Shown piece by piece: positions 10,080 to 23,082 of a stretch of 64,000 nucleotides of DNA. The notes under the pieces are model-generated. The model made no database searches and was not told the origin of the DNA. It saw nothing but the letters and a program-made list of their open reading frames with translations. The number at the start of each line of letters is the position of its first letter. Position 1 is the stretch's first letter. The position numbers and the translations under genes are program-made. Source of the DNA: Asterella californica (lineage: Eukaryota > Streptophyta > Marchantiopsida > Marchantiales > Aytoniaceae). Location of the stretch: assembly GCA_036924285.1 (NCBI GenBank), contig JAYKYS010000001.1, positions 729,501 to 793,500 on the forward strand, read 5' to 3'.

Positions 10080-12669
10080 TGTTTAAATTCAAAATTACAA
10101 TATTCACTCGAATCTTCTTTGATTGCATGGCTTAATACCCGTGCTCCCTACTAAGGTTAGAAAAGTTGCCGCGCGGTTTGAATCGGTACTACGGTAGACG
10201 AGCTAGGCATAGCAGAGATGCTACGCTAAGACAAAGATTATCGTTTACTATTCTGATGCAATTCCTGGTTTGTTGGTTCTTGGCAACCTGGACCTGAACC
10301 GGACCGTCGGGCTTGTCACACCTATCCGGTTGTGCTTTTGCATGCCCTTTGGTATAGAGTGAGACATGCGAGGTGAGGTTTGGCGTCTGTATAAAACGAT
10401 TTTGTTCATAATGACAAGGAAGATCTGGGAGATACAGGACGAGAAATGAGATGATGGAAAGTGAGAAGTCATACAAAAGAAATCATAAATCAAGGTGGAG
10501 TCACATGATCATGCTGCATAAACTCATAGACTTCCAGTGTCATGTCGACTGTCACCAGTGAACTTGTAATATTTCTTCGCACGATGATGTTCTGTGCAAC
10601 ACATGAAGCCTCCAAATCTGGCCATCTATGTTCTGCGCTGCGTGCTATCACTGCCATTACCGACACAGAGCACGTTTCAGTCATGCACCATCGCTTAAAT
10701 TTATGATGGTCGCAACTAATTAGACAACATCCCTTTCGGTTGGGAGGCAGGCAACACATGTGATAGATTCACCTTCGTTCTGCCATGATAGCTGTGCTTG
10801 CAGGTTTTCTTTTCCTGGTATGCAAGGGGCTTTGTGTTTCAGCGCTGGAGTTTCTACCTTCCTTTTGGCTTGGAGTTATTAGATGGTACTGTACGAGGTA
10901 AAGATGGTGTTTGTTATCTTGGATCAAAATATTGTTGGTATATATACTATTCCGATCCAACAGGGACAGCTTGACTTAGGAAATGACGAAAGGAGACGGA
11001 AGCAGAAGGAAGGAAAATAAAAAAAGCGCACTCTACTCAACAATTGAGTATCCTTCCCAGAATACCTCCGGTACGTGAAATATGCATGCCTCCAGACGTT
11101 CTGAGCCCCCGGGGAAGCGCAGAAAGAAACACGAGAAGATAGAGGGCAAATTCGGTGTTTCATTCGGTGTTTCTTCTTGACAGTTTTTGGCGGATAGAGA
11201 AAATACCTGGAACTTTTTACAAAGTTATGAGTTCGTCTGACGGAAAACTCCCCACTGTTGACTCCCTTACGGGTCTAGGCCCTGTCTCGGTCCCAGTGTG
11301 TAGAAATATCAGAAATCGGTGGAAAATAGACAGTTAACTTTCCTCTTAAAAGGGTTAGGCTATAGATTAAAGTTTAGAAATTAGAAATATTTTTATTCCG
11401 AGAAGACATTGGTCTTTATACCACTCTTTGTCTTTTCCTCGATTCTACTAGAAGTGCACTTTGGATGCATATTCACTCTGCTCTGCTTTTCACAACAGAT
11501 TAGGTGAAATCCAAAAAATATGAGATTGGTGCTCTAAATAAAAAAGACACACATGGTTAATCTAAACATACCTCAAGAAGTAGACATCATCGATGGGTAA
11601 AATATTCCATAACCTCACGTTTAGACGTGAGTAGAAGAATAAAACTGTAAACATAGTCTAGCTAAACGAATAAATAGTGTTTCCAGTGCGTATTAATCTA
11701 TAACCAAAACCTTTCTTTTAGAAGAGGAAACGTTTGGTCATAAATGAAAGTCCGGCTCTTATTAATCACTCTCCCAACAGGGAGGTAAATAAGAGATGAG
11801 TGACCACTGAAAGGGCCGACAGTGCTCCATTCAAATGACGTGTTTACCGTTTGGCATTCACTCTCTATCTTTTGAAACAAAAATATACATTTTACGATGT
11901 ATTGTCTCGTTGACAGGAGCACTGCGAAGTTGTGACGTCGAGAAGAAATTTCAGGTCATAGTACGAATGCATTGCCTTGTAAGTTCATCTCTCCAGTATG
12001 AGAGGAAATGTTTGGTTATAAACTAAAATGAAGTTTTAGAGACCAATAGTTCGTTCGAGGAGGGAAACTTTATACTGGAGTCAAAGCACTTCCTTGCTTT
12101 GCCTTCACTTTGTTTCATTTTCCGGGGCTCTGCGTCCATAAGTGTAACATTTCCTCTTGGGTAAACAAGAAAGAGAAGACAAACTCTCCATATTCAAAAT
12201 AAATAAATAAATAAATCATTTTATAATAAACATATTTCCTAAATTATTTTCAACTGGTCACAAGGTAATTCTTATCTGCTGTAAGCTACACGAATACTAA
12301 ATTAATCTTTTTTAATAGAAATATCGATACTCTAAGAAGACATTCCAAACAGAAAGAGGGAGTAGACAAATAAAATAAGAAATGATATGAGAGAAGTTTC
12401 ATCCCTCTATACATATATGGGTTGAGTAGAAGAGAAACTCAATGATGTATTAGACCTCTAACTAATTATACTAACTATACTTAACAACTCTAACTGTACT
12501 TAACAACTCTTAACGATTCAGACTAGTATCAGTCATGAATCTACTAGAGCTCAGAAGTTATCAACCTCTTTTCACCCTAAATCCGTGTTTACTTTTTTCA
12601 GTTCTTTGCTGTAGATGCATATTATGCAGATGTTCAAGGCGTGTGTGTAGGAAGCTTCATAATTCTAAG

Positions 12670-12900
12670 AGCATCTCCATTGCATCGCTTTAAAGGGTCC
12701 TCTACCAACTACCATCTTTATCCACTTCTGTAACTTACCACATTTCCTAAACACTTCACAAACTTAAAACCGCGAAAAACTTGATAATGCAAAATGAAAC
12801 CGTTATGACACCTCCCGTGTATCAATTTACTTTTTTAATTTTCTTAGTTTCTTCTGTTCTGGCATTTTTGCATAGATTTTGAATCTATGCAATGGAATAT
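12670..12900. mobile_element. MITE-like unit with terminal TCCATTGCAT repeats
   Basis: The left end reads GAGCATCTCCATTGCATCG, a motif common at the ends of plant MITEs. The right end reads CTATGCAATGGA, its approximate inverted partner. A perfect foldback lies just inside the right end: GCATAGATT at 12870-12878, loop TTG, AATCTATGC at 12882-12890. The interior is AT-rich and non-coding. Target-site duplications were not resolved. Confidence 0.45.
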
Positions 12901-14615
12901 TCATTTCCTTCAAGATTCATTTAGTAGAGCTAGCGGTGGGAAAATCAAATTCTAAAGTAGAATTCGTTTCTTCCCAACTTTTAACATAGAGATAAGCTAT
13001 ACGGGTGGAAATACCCTACGAGAAATAAGTTGGGGGTACTCTCAGTACCATAGTAATGAGTCATCATCCCGGTAAACTACTGGTTTTGACTGTGCGTAGG
13101 AGGTTAGAGCAAAACCAGTCAACTCCTTGGTAGAGTTTGCAAGTAGGTTGAGACGTTGGTTTCAAACGAACCTAAAGCCAAAGCTAGTTCGATAATGGAC
13201 AGATATCAAGGTTACAGAATGAATCCTGGTAGGAATCATCCCAGCAAAGATGACGGTAGATGAGACTTTGATTCACCTTTTCCATTTTCGAAGGAAGATA
13301 GGAATATACAAGGTGATTTAATTCATCACTTAACGAGAAGGGTGGCGAGAAGGGTTAGATGATAAACTAAATTTCTAATGAAGCATATTTTTGTATTGGA
13401 AAGTCCGTCGTTCGTATCTCTCTTGGAGTGCAATTTTAGATGCATTATCTATGAATTTAGTTTTCCACTTCCAGAATACGCTTAACATTTAGATAAACAT
13501 TCTACTTTTCTCATGAAGTTAGTTTATAATTATAATTTAATATTAACAGAATTCTCAAGAGTTTATTTAACTTTAACCAGAAAATAAGTGGGAAATCTAT
13601 CCAAGCCAATTGCACCCCAAGATTTGCAACAAGATGACTCTACCATATTTAATTACCTTGCCGTCGATAGAAAGAGCAATATATTGTTATTTGACACTCT
13701 ATTGAACGATCAAGATTCATGTAGACCCGCACGATACCAATTACTATGAATAAAGTTAAGTCTTAGTCAAGATTTTTCTTCTCTCCACGCTTGTCGTTTT
13801 CTGGTACGAAATCCATATTGCATGTATATTATTTGCCTTTGTGTGTTAGTATTAGACTACTATTTAATAGTCCAGAATCCCAGATCATGCATTTCATAAG
13901 CTAGGAAGTTTTTATTTCTATATCTTCGTTTTCTAGAGTTGAACTAGAGTGCCCCGACAGTGATCAATTCTACTTGTCTAGCGTCTAGTGGGTTCAAAAG
14001 CAATTGGAATGTTTTAGAGGCAGGTGTTTTAGAACAGTGTGAACCAGTTTCAAGTGGAAAGTGAGATGTTAGTACTTTAAAGTAGACTACCTGGAAAGTT
14101 GAAAGCTGCTGCTAACTCCACTGACTCTCTAGTAAAGAAAAGGTTGTACAAGTAAATTACATCACTACGAGACGTTTTATAATTCATTGAACTCTGGAAA
14201 AGTAGAAACCTCCTCATTATGAGAGTGTGGAAGAAGGAGATGTACAAATTTCCAGTTTGCCAAAGATGAAGTAATTTGCAAGTTGAATTTGCTCAGACAT
14301 TTGCTGGTTACACCTCAGTAACTTTGTTGCGTTTGATCATACTTCTCTTAACCAACGTATTGCTTGACGATGTATTGCTTGATCACATGGTTGACTTCTC
14401 TTAACCATGTCTTGCTTCACGATGCATTGCTTGACCACCTCGTTAACTGGTTATCGATAGTAAAACCATTCACTAGGATAAGTAAAATCATTCATTTTTT
14501 ATATGTTCTTCATCATTTCACTACTTTCGGCTCTGACTAAATATCTCTATCATTCAAATTGTTATAAAATAAAATAGATGCCAAAAAACTGATGTGTGCA
14601 CTGATAGGACAAAAT

Positions 14616-14657
14616 GATTGGTATCACAATTGGTAGCGAGTCAGAGCTGTGATCAAG
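14616..14657 (+). mobile_element. Possible Copia primer-binding-site scrap
   Basis: ATTGGTATCACAATTGGTAG is followed shortly by TCAGAGCTGTGATCAAG. This resembles an initiator-tRNA-Met primer site (TGGTATCAGAGC) with a small insertion, as found just inside the 5' LTR of plant Copia elements. No LTR pair or gag was recognised beside it. Confidence 0.2.
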
Positions 14658-15754
14658 CAATACATCTTTAAAAAAAGTGTGATTAAACACAACAAACTTT
14701 ACTGGAGTGTGGTGAAACAAATTTCTCCAACTTTGCTGCAATACAACAGGACTCGGGAGATCAAATCAGGTAACTAAACTGTCGAGCGTAATGAACCAAT
14801 GGAACACGACGAGTATGATAACGACATGTGACAAAAACATCGAAAAATGGAACACTATCTGTAGTGAAAGCATATCCACCAAGTAGATCCACTAAGATCA
14901 CCCACACACGACTTTACTTATTTTCAAAACCGATCATTTTCCCATTTACTTCTGGAGGTTCTCCCCTGGATCTTCTTTGCCTATGTTTTGTGCCGGATTC
15001 TACAGAATAAAGATCCTGCTATGGGGCCAGAATCACTCTTTGTTGTTCAGGGTTCCTTCATGTGCTCCTTTTTGTCCAACTCTTTTATGAGAACGGTGAT
15101 GATACATCAGGAGTTTTCAGTTCTAAAAAATTAGTGAGAGAAAGCCCGTAAAACCGAGCAAAACAGAATAGACATATAATCTCCATGCTGATTGGAATAT
15201 AAATAGGATTACAATAAAATCACTAAAGTTTTTATTTGTTTCAATAGTTAATTCATAATCAAACCTTTCACCGCAAACAATATGAAACAGATATTTAACC
15301 ACTAGTGAATAGTTGAATATGCATCCCAAAGCATATAGGCGAACGTGGTCGAGGAGAAGAAAGAACGTGGCTAGGTTTTCTTGGAGGTCGTAGGGACGCT
15401 CCAAGCCATTTCACAGTTAAAATCTGAGAAATACAACAATAGAGTTCTCTGACTGCAGCTTCGCCTTTCACTCGTCTCCTGTCACGAGATATTGACAAAT
15501 ATGGTTACACAGTTCTTGAGTGCATTACTGAACAATTTCATCTGCATTTCAGAACTACAAATTGTCTGCCACTTACTGGAATGGGAAGGCTACTTTAAGA
15601 CCCTAACCTGCAGCCCAAATATTAACACAGTTTCCTCTATACGTCAAGGACGGCCTTGCTCCAGGCTCAACATCCACTGGCAAAGTGGTGTGAACTTCTT
15701 TCTCCTCGGCAGTAGCGTGAACAGCACTCAAGTAAACAACCTGACACGATAAAA

Positions 15755-18085
15755 TCATTCTAGTTCCTTGAATGACCACATGGTGCTCAGACTCTTCTTC
15801 TTACCACCTGGGACTACTAGCTGGTCAGCAAGCATAAAGGACAGGTCGGGGAGTTCATTCAGGATACTTTTAACAACTGCTGCTGGTTCCTTATCATGTC
15901 CTTGTGAGACCTGACTGCGGGACAGATTTAGTCCTTCTAGCTGTCCAAAAAAATCGCTTGAGCTCCCCTGATGATCCAGGACACTGCAGAGTCATAGACA
16001 AGGACTACGTTAGGAATCTTTCAATTCCTGCTGGTGAAATGACCTAAGTCATATCGCTTTGGAACAAAAGTAGCAAGTCATTATTTAGCAAGCACCGAAT
16101 CTGGATCTTCAGCAAAATAACTGTCTATGCTCCTCAGCCCCATCTACATAATTCAACAAATCAGGCCCACAGAGACAGTCAAATGTTGCGTCACAGATAT
16201 GACCGTGCTTGGTTGAGTTGGGATTAAAAACCTGGGTTTTGTAGAGAGGCCTGCAGACTTTGCACCCGACGAATCTTGGAAAGAGTCGGCTGAAGCCGGA
16301 GTCTGTTCGGCTGGACGACTTTGAGTCAGAGCAAACAGGTCATCCTCCCCGATTGTGAATTCGATATCCACTTTGCTTTGAGGAGCAGTTTGGAAGAAGT
16401 CAAGATTGTGCTGCTCGCTTTGGCTTTGAGGTTGAGGTCGAGAAGCAGCTTGTAGAAAGTCATCGAAATCGTCTGTTGTCGTCTCCACAAACTGTTGATT
16501 CGCTGCATAGAACTGTAAACATCATGGCCAGAATTACACGTGGAAACTGACAAAATTCTCCTTCACCAGCAACGACCGAGCGCAGAAACCTTCGTGTAAT
16601 GTCACAATACCGGGTTGCAGCCCTTACAGACCCCTAAGTCCACTTACGGATAAACTTTTGCAGGACATCAATAATCAAATCAGGGACATGAATATATCTT
16701 CAACGGAGATTAATATCACAGACTCCTACGACGACGAATTAACACTTCCATGGAAAAGACCCTTCTGCATGAGTACGTGATCCTAAAACACAAGCAGCTG
16801 AGCGAGGCACATCTGACTCTCATTTCAAGACGATTTACGGGAAACAGGACGACTTACAGAATTATTGTCGATGGATAAACTGGCAGAGAAGAAGTCACCA
16901 GCACTGGCCTCAGCTAGTTGTTGAGTCCAGTTCACTGCACCAGTCTCACCTTCAGCAGATTCCCATATATCCTCCTCTTCCACTTCTGCAAAGTAATTCG
17001 CCTTCACGTTTGCGCTCAGATTCTCTGGCGCTCCCTTCTGCACCTGCTCCAGTCCAGATCCCTGCTGAGCTTTGGGCTGCTGTGCCCTTTTGATTCCAAA
17101 TCCACTTCCATCCTACAGACATAACCTTTGGCTCAGCATATGTCTTCCTCCAGAATCCGATACTCGTGTAAACTTGCCAACAGTCACAGATACTACATCA
17201 CTGCCAAATTACAGATCAAACACATTTCCAAGGCTAAAGTTTGATCTGCGTACACAGTCAGGTGCCTCTGAGATTAAAATGTAGGAACCTTACTCGAAGT
17301 TGATGAGCGAGAGTACCATTCGGGATTTTAAGCTTATTCACTGAGGATGCGCAGTGAACTTCGAATACATATGACTACTCTAGTATCCGGTCCAATCATG
17401 AGTTTTGCATCAGTTCGAAGCAGTGTAATTATTTGTGAACCTACAGAGTCAGCGAGTATAAAATAGCAATAGGGTAAAACTGAATGATACTGATAAAGAA
17501 GTACGAGATTTCGAATGCTAAGAATTGACATTGACACCCGAATATAACAAGTCGTGTTCCTCTATGCATGAGTGGCCTGGCCTACTCACGAAACTATTTT
17601 CATAGGAATGTCAGACAGTTGAAAACGAGCAAATGCCCAATTTATTTTCGCTCACAACAAGTGACCTATAGAAAGACGACGAAAACCTTCCGATTGTCAG
17701 ATCCTGCTTCTCGGCCATTTTCATTGTTAAGACAGTTCACCGTGCGGATGAGAGATCGACGAGGAACATAGCTCACCAGCTTCAGAGAGTCGAAGAACAA
17801 TTGCAGGGCCAGCGATGTATTGAAGTCAAAAATCTCGGGCTTTCTTGTCGCTGCCGGTTGAAGCTCGCCACACGCTAAACAGATCCGAGACCGCAATCCT
17901 TCTATTAACAAGGCTCCACATTCTCCGCACCGATGCGTTGCATCCGACGCCAACTCCAGGAGCAACTCCTCAAGAGTGGGGAGCTCTGTTAAATCCTCCG
18001 AACCAGAAGGATCATAACACGATGCCACCGCCTCAGTGGCTTTCGACACACGGTCTTTCACTTGTGTCATGAATGCGGCGTCCAT
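15755..18085 (-). CDS. Zinc-ribbon protein of the plant DUF7815 type (4 exons)
   Basis: The exons I infer are 18085-17777, 17112-16858, 16512-16232 and 15983-15755. They sum to 1,074 nt, or 357 residues plus TGA. The first exon has an N-terminal helix, an acidic LPTLEELLLEL segment, and a zinc ribbon with Cys53, Cys56, Cys69 and Cys72 (CGEC and CLACGE). FFDSLKL then joins across the intron to DGSGFG. The middle is acidic and disordered (EVEEEDIWE, DDFDDFL). The C-terminus has FFGQLEGLNLS and the LPDLSFML motif. I recall this domain order from an uncharacterised plant family and assign it from memory. The function is unknown; a nuclear or scaffolding role would be a guess. Exon 3 ends at a weak GTTTTT donor, although phase is kept. 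A GTAAGA site in the last exon could lead to an extra 3' exon. Confidence 0.75.
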
Positions 18086-20782
18086 TCTGCCAGACTGGTG
18101 GAAGGACCGCTGGAGGAACTTCTACATGAATTCGAGCCCTCAAAGCTCATCAGCACATCATCTGCGAGAAGTATGCCAAGTGAACATTCGGATAGTCAAG
18201 GCTACAGTGACGCTTCTGCGGAAACCAGAGTTAGCCCGAAGCTTTGAACGCTGATGCAGCGCCTTCATGAAAGATCAGCGGATACATCTATGCCTCTCCG
18301 AAACAGACAGAAATTGAAATTTAATGTTGAATGCTCGAATAAGAGGTATTCTCCTGAAGGGCAGAGCTTACTGGAATGTGTTACAATTCGCCTATCCTGG
18401 CATCTCCATAGCAGATTCCCTCTGCCTTCAAGCCTTGAAGGCAGGAGCGGAGCTTCGGGCTTCGCAGAGCCCACCCCGCTAAACTATTTGTCCAGAGCAA
18501 AGACGTCTAGCGCGGGGAACAACTTGTTCTTTCCAGGTAAAACAGGACCATTACTTTCAGAAGGTGGTCACAAGACACCTCTTTAATCGTAAAGAGGTGG
18601 TAAATAATACCACTCAGCATCTTAACATCTTCAGCTCCAGAACTTCGTCCAGTTTACACGATTTTCACGCAAAACCGCGCGCCGTAGTGAACGGGAGAAG
18701 AGACACAAAGTTGGAGCATAAGGCCATACCTCTATGGAGTGGATATGGCTCCGGGTTCGCGCTCTTGATGCGCGTCTCCTCGATCAGGTGGAGTTCCGTG
18801 TCTTCCAGTCGCCTTATTTTAGTTTCGTCAAATCTCCCTCACCCAGAGAGGAGTAAAAGGGACAAATGATCTCTCCATGTGTTCACCATCTATGCTAGGT
18901 TGTAAACTAACCGCGAAAGAATCCACTGTGATGTTTAGGAATCCAACCGTTACGCAGTTTTGACCTCTATCCACTCTAAATATTATTTAACGTCACAACG
19001 TACAACTTTACAAGTTCTGTTTGATAAGACTGTGTTTTTCTTGGAAATGATCTTCATTCGTTAGCCTAGAATGTTGACCGTCACTGGTGGATATCGCAAA
19101 ACCATACACCCGATTCTCGTGAGCTTGAAGTCTTGAACTAGAATTATTTTCTTTTCTCTGTCCACCAGCACTGACCTAGGACTGCTGTCGCTTATGCTAT
19201 CATCGACTTGTGTGCTGAGCTAGTTCAGAATGTGGTTAAGGTGAAGTGTATACTCACCACTCATGGATCTCAGGACGGGAATATTCCTAATTGAGACGTG
19301 TTTCCAAGTAAAACCATGAGTTCTCCCCGCTGTGACGAAGAAGCGATCCTGTCATTGTGCCTGAAGGATAATCGAGATACCATCGTCATGAGGTACACAG
19401 TGATGGGCAGAAATATTTCTGATTGACCTTATACTGTAACTAAGGTTACATCGTTTACCTACACAGTACATTCTACTCTGGTAGGGTTTAAGGGTTCCCT
19501 AGTTCCGGGGTTCCAAATCGTGAATCAATATACCTCACACACAAGGGTGACCCTGACTTCAAGTCAGAAATTTCCTTACTCCATAAGTTCTTAAGGAAAT
19601 GTGTGCAACGGAAACGGTAAATTCCTGCTATATTTTTACTGATAAAAGGTAACCAATCGTGGCGGAGAGTGACCCACCTTCCTTGTTGCTTAGAACTCCT
19701 ATCGGTTTCAAATGCAGGGGTTACCTCAGTTTGCTAAGTAAGAAATACCTGGGGGTGTTTCTTACATAGCACTACAAAGCGCATAAAACTTTAGCAAATT
19801 GGAGCAATGCTCGCATCGCAGTGCTGACCACATAGACGGACGTATACCACCATTCGACTTTTCGAGAATAAGTCTTATGCGCCATGTACTGTTTCAATAA
19901 CCCTTTCCGCGTTTACTTCCTCCAACTATACCGTATTGAAAAGTTTACTGGAAATACCTTCGACTCACACAACTCATAACATGCTCCGGTGTGCAGAACG
20001 ACTTGAATTGATACCGCGCTTTTGAAGGCTGAAGCCACAACAGAAATTTAGGAGAGAACGTAAAGAAAGAAAGGCATGAACGCCCGCCGAGGTTCCGACG
20101 TTCCGCGGATATAACATCCAGGTACTGTTGTTTATCGCGGATCCAGGTATTCAGGCTCTAGTTGTTCCCAAGACCTACCCCTGGGAGCTAATGCATGCCC
20201 TCGTAGGAACTAAGACACAGATCGAGGCTATGCTGTCTCTTTCCAGCACTGAGGCCTGGAAGGTAGACTATGCCGTCATAACAACTACATGTCCAATGAA
20301 ATGTCACCAAGAATCCTATAAAGGTAGCTCCTGAGCAGAAGACACAACCCCTAAAGGGTCCAGAGGCATCTTGTAGGAACTGGGTATACACACAACCATT
20401 TTCTTTCTTCCCTTTCCACAGTGACTGGATATAAACCATCAGTTGCATGTGCGACGACAGGTATCCCACTGTAAAGTACAAAAGGATGTCGACGTTAAGT
20501 CCAAAGCGCTTGGGAAAGATAGAGAGACACTGAAGCACATGCTGCAAATTTGTATGAGATCGGCTTACACTGATCGTGCTCTTCCCAGAAAACTTTGAAG
20601 TGATACAGAGAGATTTATATATATCCAACACCGCTGTGCAAAACTGAGCAGTCACGCTTGCTTCTTCGGGAACTTCGTACGCTCTAAAGCACGAAACAAC
20701 TGCAGAGCACAGATCACCATCTCAAGGGCTTCACTGTGACTCCTTTCTACGAATCTGTTCCCAGCAGTCCCTAATAAACATT
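18086..20782. other. Intergenic region between the zinc-ribbon gene and SUN
   Basis: This holds the promoter and 5' leader of the zinc-ribbon gene (right to left from 18086) and the 3' flank of SUN. Several ORFs of 60-155 codons occur, but none has a recognisable motif. I see no RNA gene. A 3' UTR of SUN probably occupies part of 20.2-20.78 kb. Confidence 0.5.
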
Positions 20783-23082
20783 CTAATCAGAACCTGGGGC
20801 TAAACTCAATTGTGGTTCAGATCCGTGTACGCGGATTCGATAGAGGCATGTGTGTGTAGGACTCCCATGATTAGACAACACGTGTACCCTTATCATGTTG
20901 ATAAGGTCACCTCCCGCAGCATCCTCAGAGAGGGCAAACGTTTGCACACTTGGCTTCGTGACATCGTACAGAAACTCTCCCAAAAGCTTCTGTGTCCTGA
21001 TTTGCGCTGTCTTGTCCACTTGTCCCCGGTATTCAAGCCAGCCGTAAATACGGAATTCCTTAGGTGCACTCGATACGTCATAAGCCACCTCCTGGACGCG
21101 AAACACAGTCATCCACTGCCTTAGGATTTTGCAGAGCAAGACCGGTGCTTTGAAAGCGAATCCCATATCATTGCAAACGTTAGACAACCAGTCATATACG
21201 TTGTATTGTGTCCTCTGTGGGGGAGGAGAATACAAAGGTCAGGAGGTAGGAGACGAGACAAAAGACTAATATTTTACGGAGAAGAACCAGCTTTTAGTTT
21301 TCAAGATTCAAAAACCCAACGCTTAGAATATGTAAGAAGTAACGATTATAGTGGTGCACAGCTGCGTTAAATGTTTCGGACACCACATATTTGACAGACG
21401 AGGTTGGACTGGACCTCCAGCCGCTATCAGATCCTATCACCCCTGTGGAGGATCGATCTAATGGATCAGGTACCGGAGGCTACGTAGCTGATTACGGCCG
21501 CACCCCGTGAAGACATTGGGTCCATAAAGCTGACTACAGAATTACAAAAGTCGTATTGATAGACACAAAAGACTGGACTGGTTAGACTTTTGGTAAAGCG
21601 AGCCTACTGTTCCCACAGTCAAGAGAGCTCTTTGCTCTCCATCAAGTTTGCAGTAGAACTTGAGTAAGAACTCCTAACCAGAAGACCAAAGTACGAAGTA
21701 TGTACTGAAATAAGAGTAATGTATAAACTGCCAGAAACCCTGATACTTTGGGCAAAAAGAAGTAAACTCCATATCTGAGAGGACGTCATGAACCCAAGGA
21801 CCGTCACATCGCATATATTAGTCTAGCGGGAAAATTCTGAGGAAGAGAACAATACCTTGGACACATGCTCGAGAGTGATAGCGTCTGGCCGTATAGTGGT
21901 TCTCAGAGAAATGTCAACCCACACATCATCCCCTTTCAACGGTAGGCATTGTCCCGGTTCTCCAAAACTGGGCTCCAATACCTTGTTAGACAAGCCGTGC
22001 CTACGATTGGTGCCTGGAAGAATACTCAACAAGTTCCGCCAATCTCCTCCCCTCCCTTGAAAATAACCCTCAGAGTGCTCGACTACGCGGCCACCTCCAC
22101 TGCCCAGTGCATAGTCGACCCTTCCAATACCGTCAGCTGAGTGCCGCTCAATTTCTCGCATGACAACCTGCCTGGCCGCTGTCCTGACATCATCGAGACT
22201 GAGAGCCTGGCCCTCACCTTCAGCTGCCCTCTTATCCACAACATCCTTGATAAGTTCCAAAGCCTCTTTCCTAGTCAAAGGACTTTCCTGACTGAACAAA
22301 CCATCCAACGCAGAGCTGACTTTATCGAGGTTCTCTTTTAAATTGCGCACTTCCTTATCTACGTGCAACTGCTGCTTGTCCAACTCCTTGCGTAACTCTT
22401 TCCTAAGATCACCTACTTCTTGTCCTACTTTCATGTCTACAACCTCCAGCTGCACCTGCATCCATTTTGTTGTCTTCGTGACAAACTCTTCAAGCTTCTC
22501 AACCTCCGTAGATAAAATTCCGGAAGTCTCCGCTACTTGCGGTCTTACTTTCCAATTGTAGAAACTAGTTCCAAGTCCTACTCCCAACACAAATATCACA
22601 AAGAATCTCGAGAACAAGTGTCCTGTGATATCCAAGAACGAGCTTGGCCGCCGTCGAACATCAACGCGGACTTCTCTGTTCAGAACAGTCTTCACTTGCT
22701 TCTTTACTGGCGCTGCGGCTTTCAACGAGGGGCCGGGGCCCGGCAGCGCAATACTCTTCTGCTTGGACCCTTGAGGTGTTGGCCTGTCTCCAAGGAGAGT
22801 TTGACTCACTTCTCTCGGCTGCGTAAGCGCGGCTATATCACTTCCCACAAAGTCACCATTAGCTGAAGTGGTTGCAGCCTCTCTCCTCCGAACTGGCCTA
22901 CCAGAAGGTGGAAGAATCGGGACGGGGACATCAACATCTTCTTGTTGAGGTAAGGGCTTGGATACAGGAGTTCGCTTTCTCACTGCAGGACGAGAAGAAG
23001 ATGGCGATGGTGCCACCGAGGGCACCGCCTGTCCGCTTGCTGGTGTCGCGACAATTCCTGTCGAAGCTGAAGCTGCTGACAT
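20783..23082 (-). CDS. SUN: SUN-domain protein of the inner nuclear membrane (LINC complex)
   Basis: Two exons, 23082-21856 and 21091-20783, join in phase 0 (AAG|GTATTG donor, CGTCCAG|GAG acceptor) to give 511 residues, close to the length of plant SUN1/SUN2. The N-terminus is Ser/Pro-rich and basic (nucleoplasmic). A single membrane segment lies at about 157-176 (FSRFFVIFVLGVGLGTSFYNW region). A coiled coil at about 190-285 should sit in the perinuclear space. The SUN domain starts near 322 with RVVEHSEGYFQGR, then LEPSFGEPGQCLPLKG and ITLEHVSK, and across the intron EVAYDVSSAPKEFRIYGWLE. It ends with SNHG and YRIRVHG. Known SUN proteins trimerise and bind KASH proteins of the outer nuclear membrane, linking nucleus and cytoskeleton. 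The gene appears intact. The intron is 764 nt. It is divergent from the JmjC gene, with starts about 2.25 kb apart. Confidence 0.93.

Larger units (their letters stand above)
6244..15754. other. 9.5-kb AT-rich gene-free stretch
   Basis: No convincing exon is visible on either strand. The few ORFs are short and of random composition. What it does hold is listed separately: hairpin repeats near 8.8 and 9.2 kb, a tRNA-like unit near 10.0 kb, small palindromes near 11.6, 12.9 and 13.0 kb, a MITE-like unit at 12.67-12.90 kb, and a possible Copia primer-binding scrap near 14.6 kb. A TAAA run lies near 12,200. Confidence 0.6.

Noticed and set aside
10189..11163. Chain of minus-strand ORFs of 63-95 codons
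   Set aside because: No recognisable domains, overlapping frames and no consistent splice sites. They are likely chance.
20188..20655. 155-codon ORF on the minus strand downstream of SUN
   Set aside because: No motif, no splice context and odd composition. It lies in the likely SUN 3' UTR or flank, and part of a chance open frame is the simplest reading.
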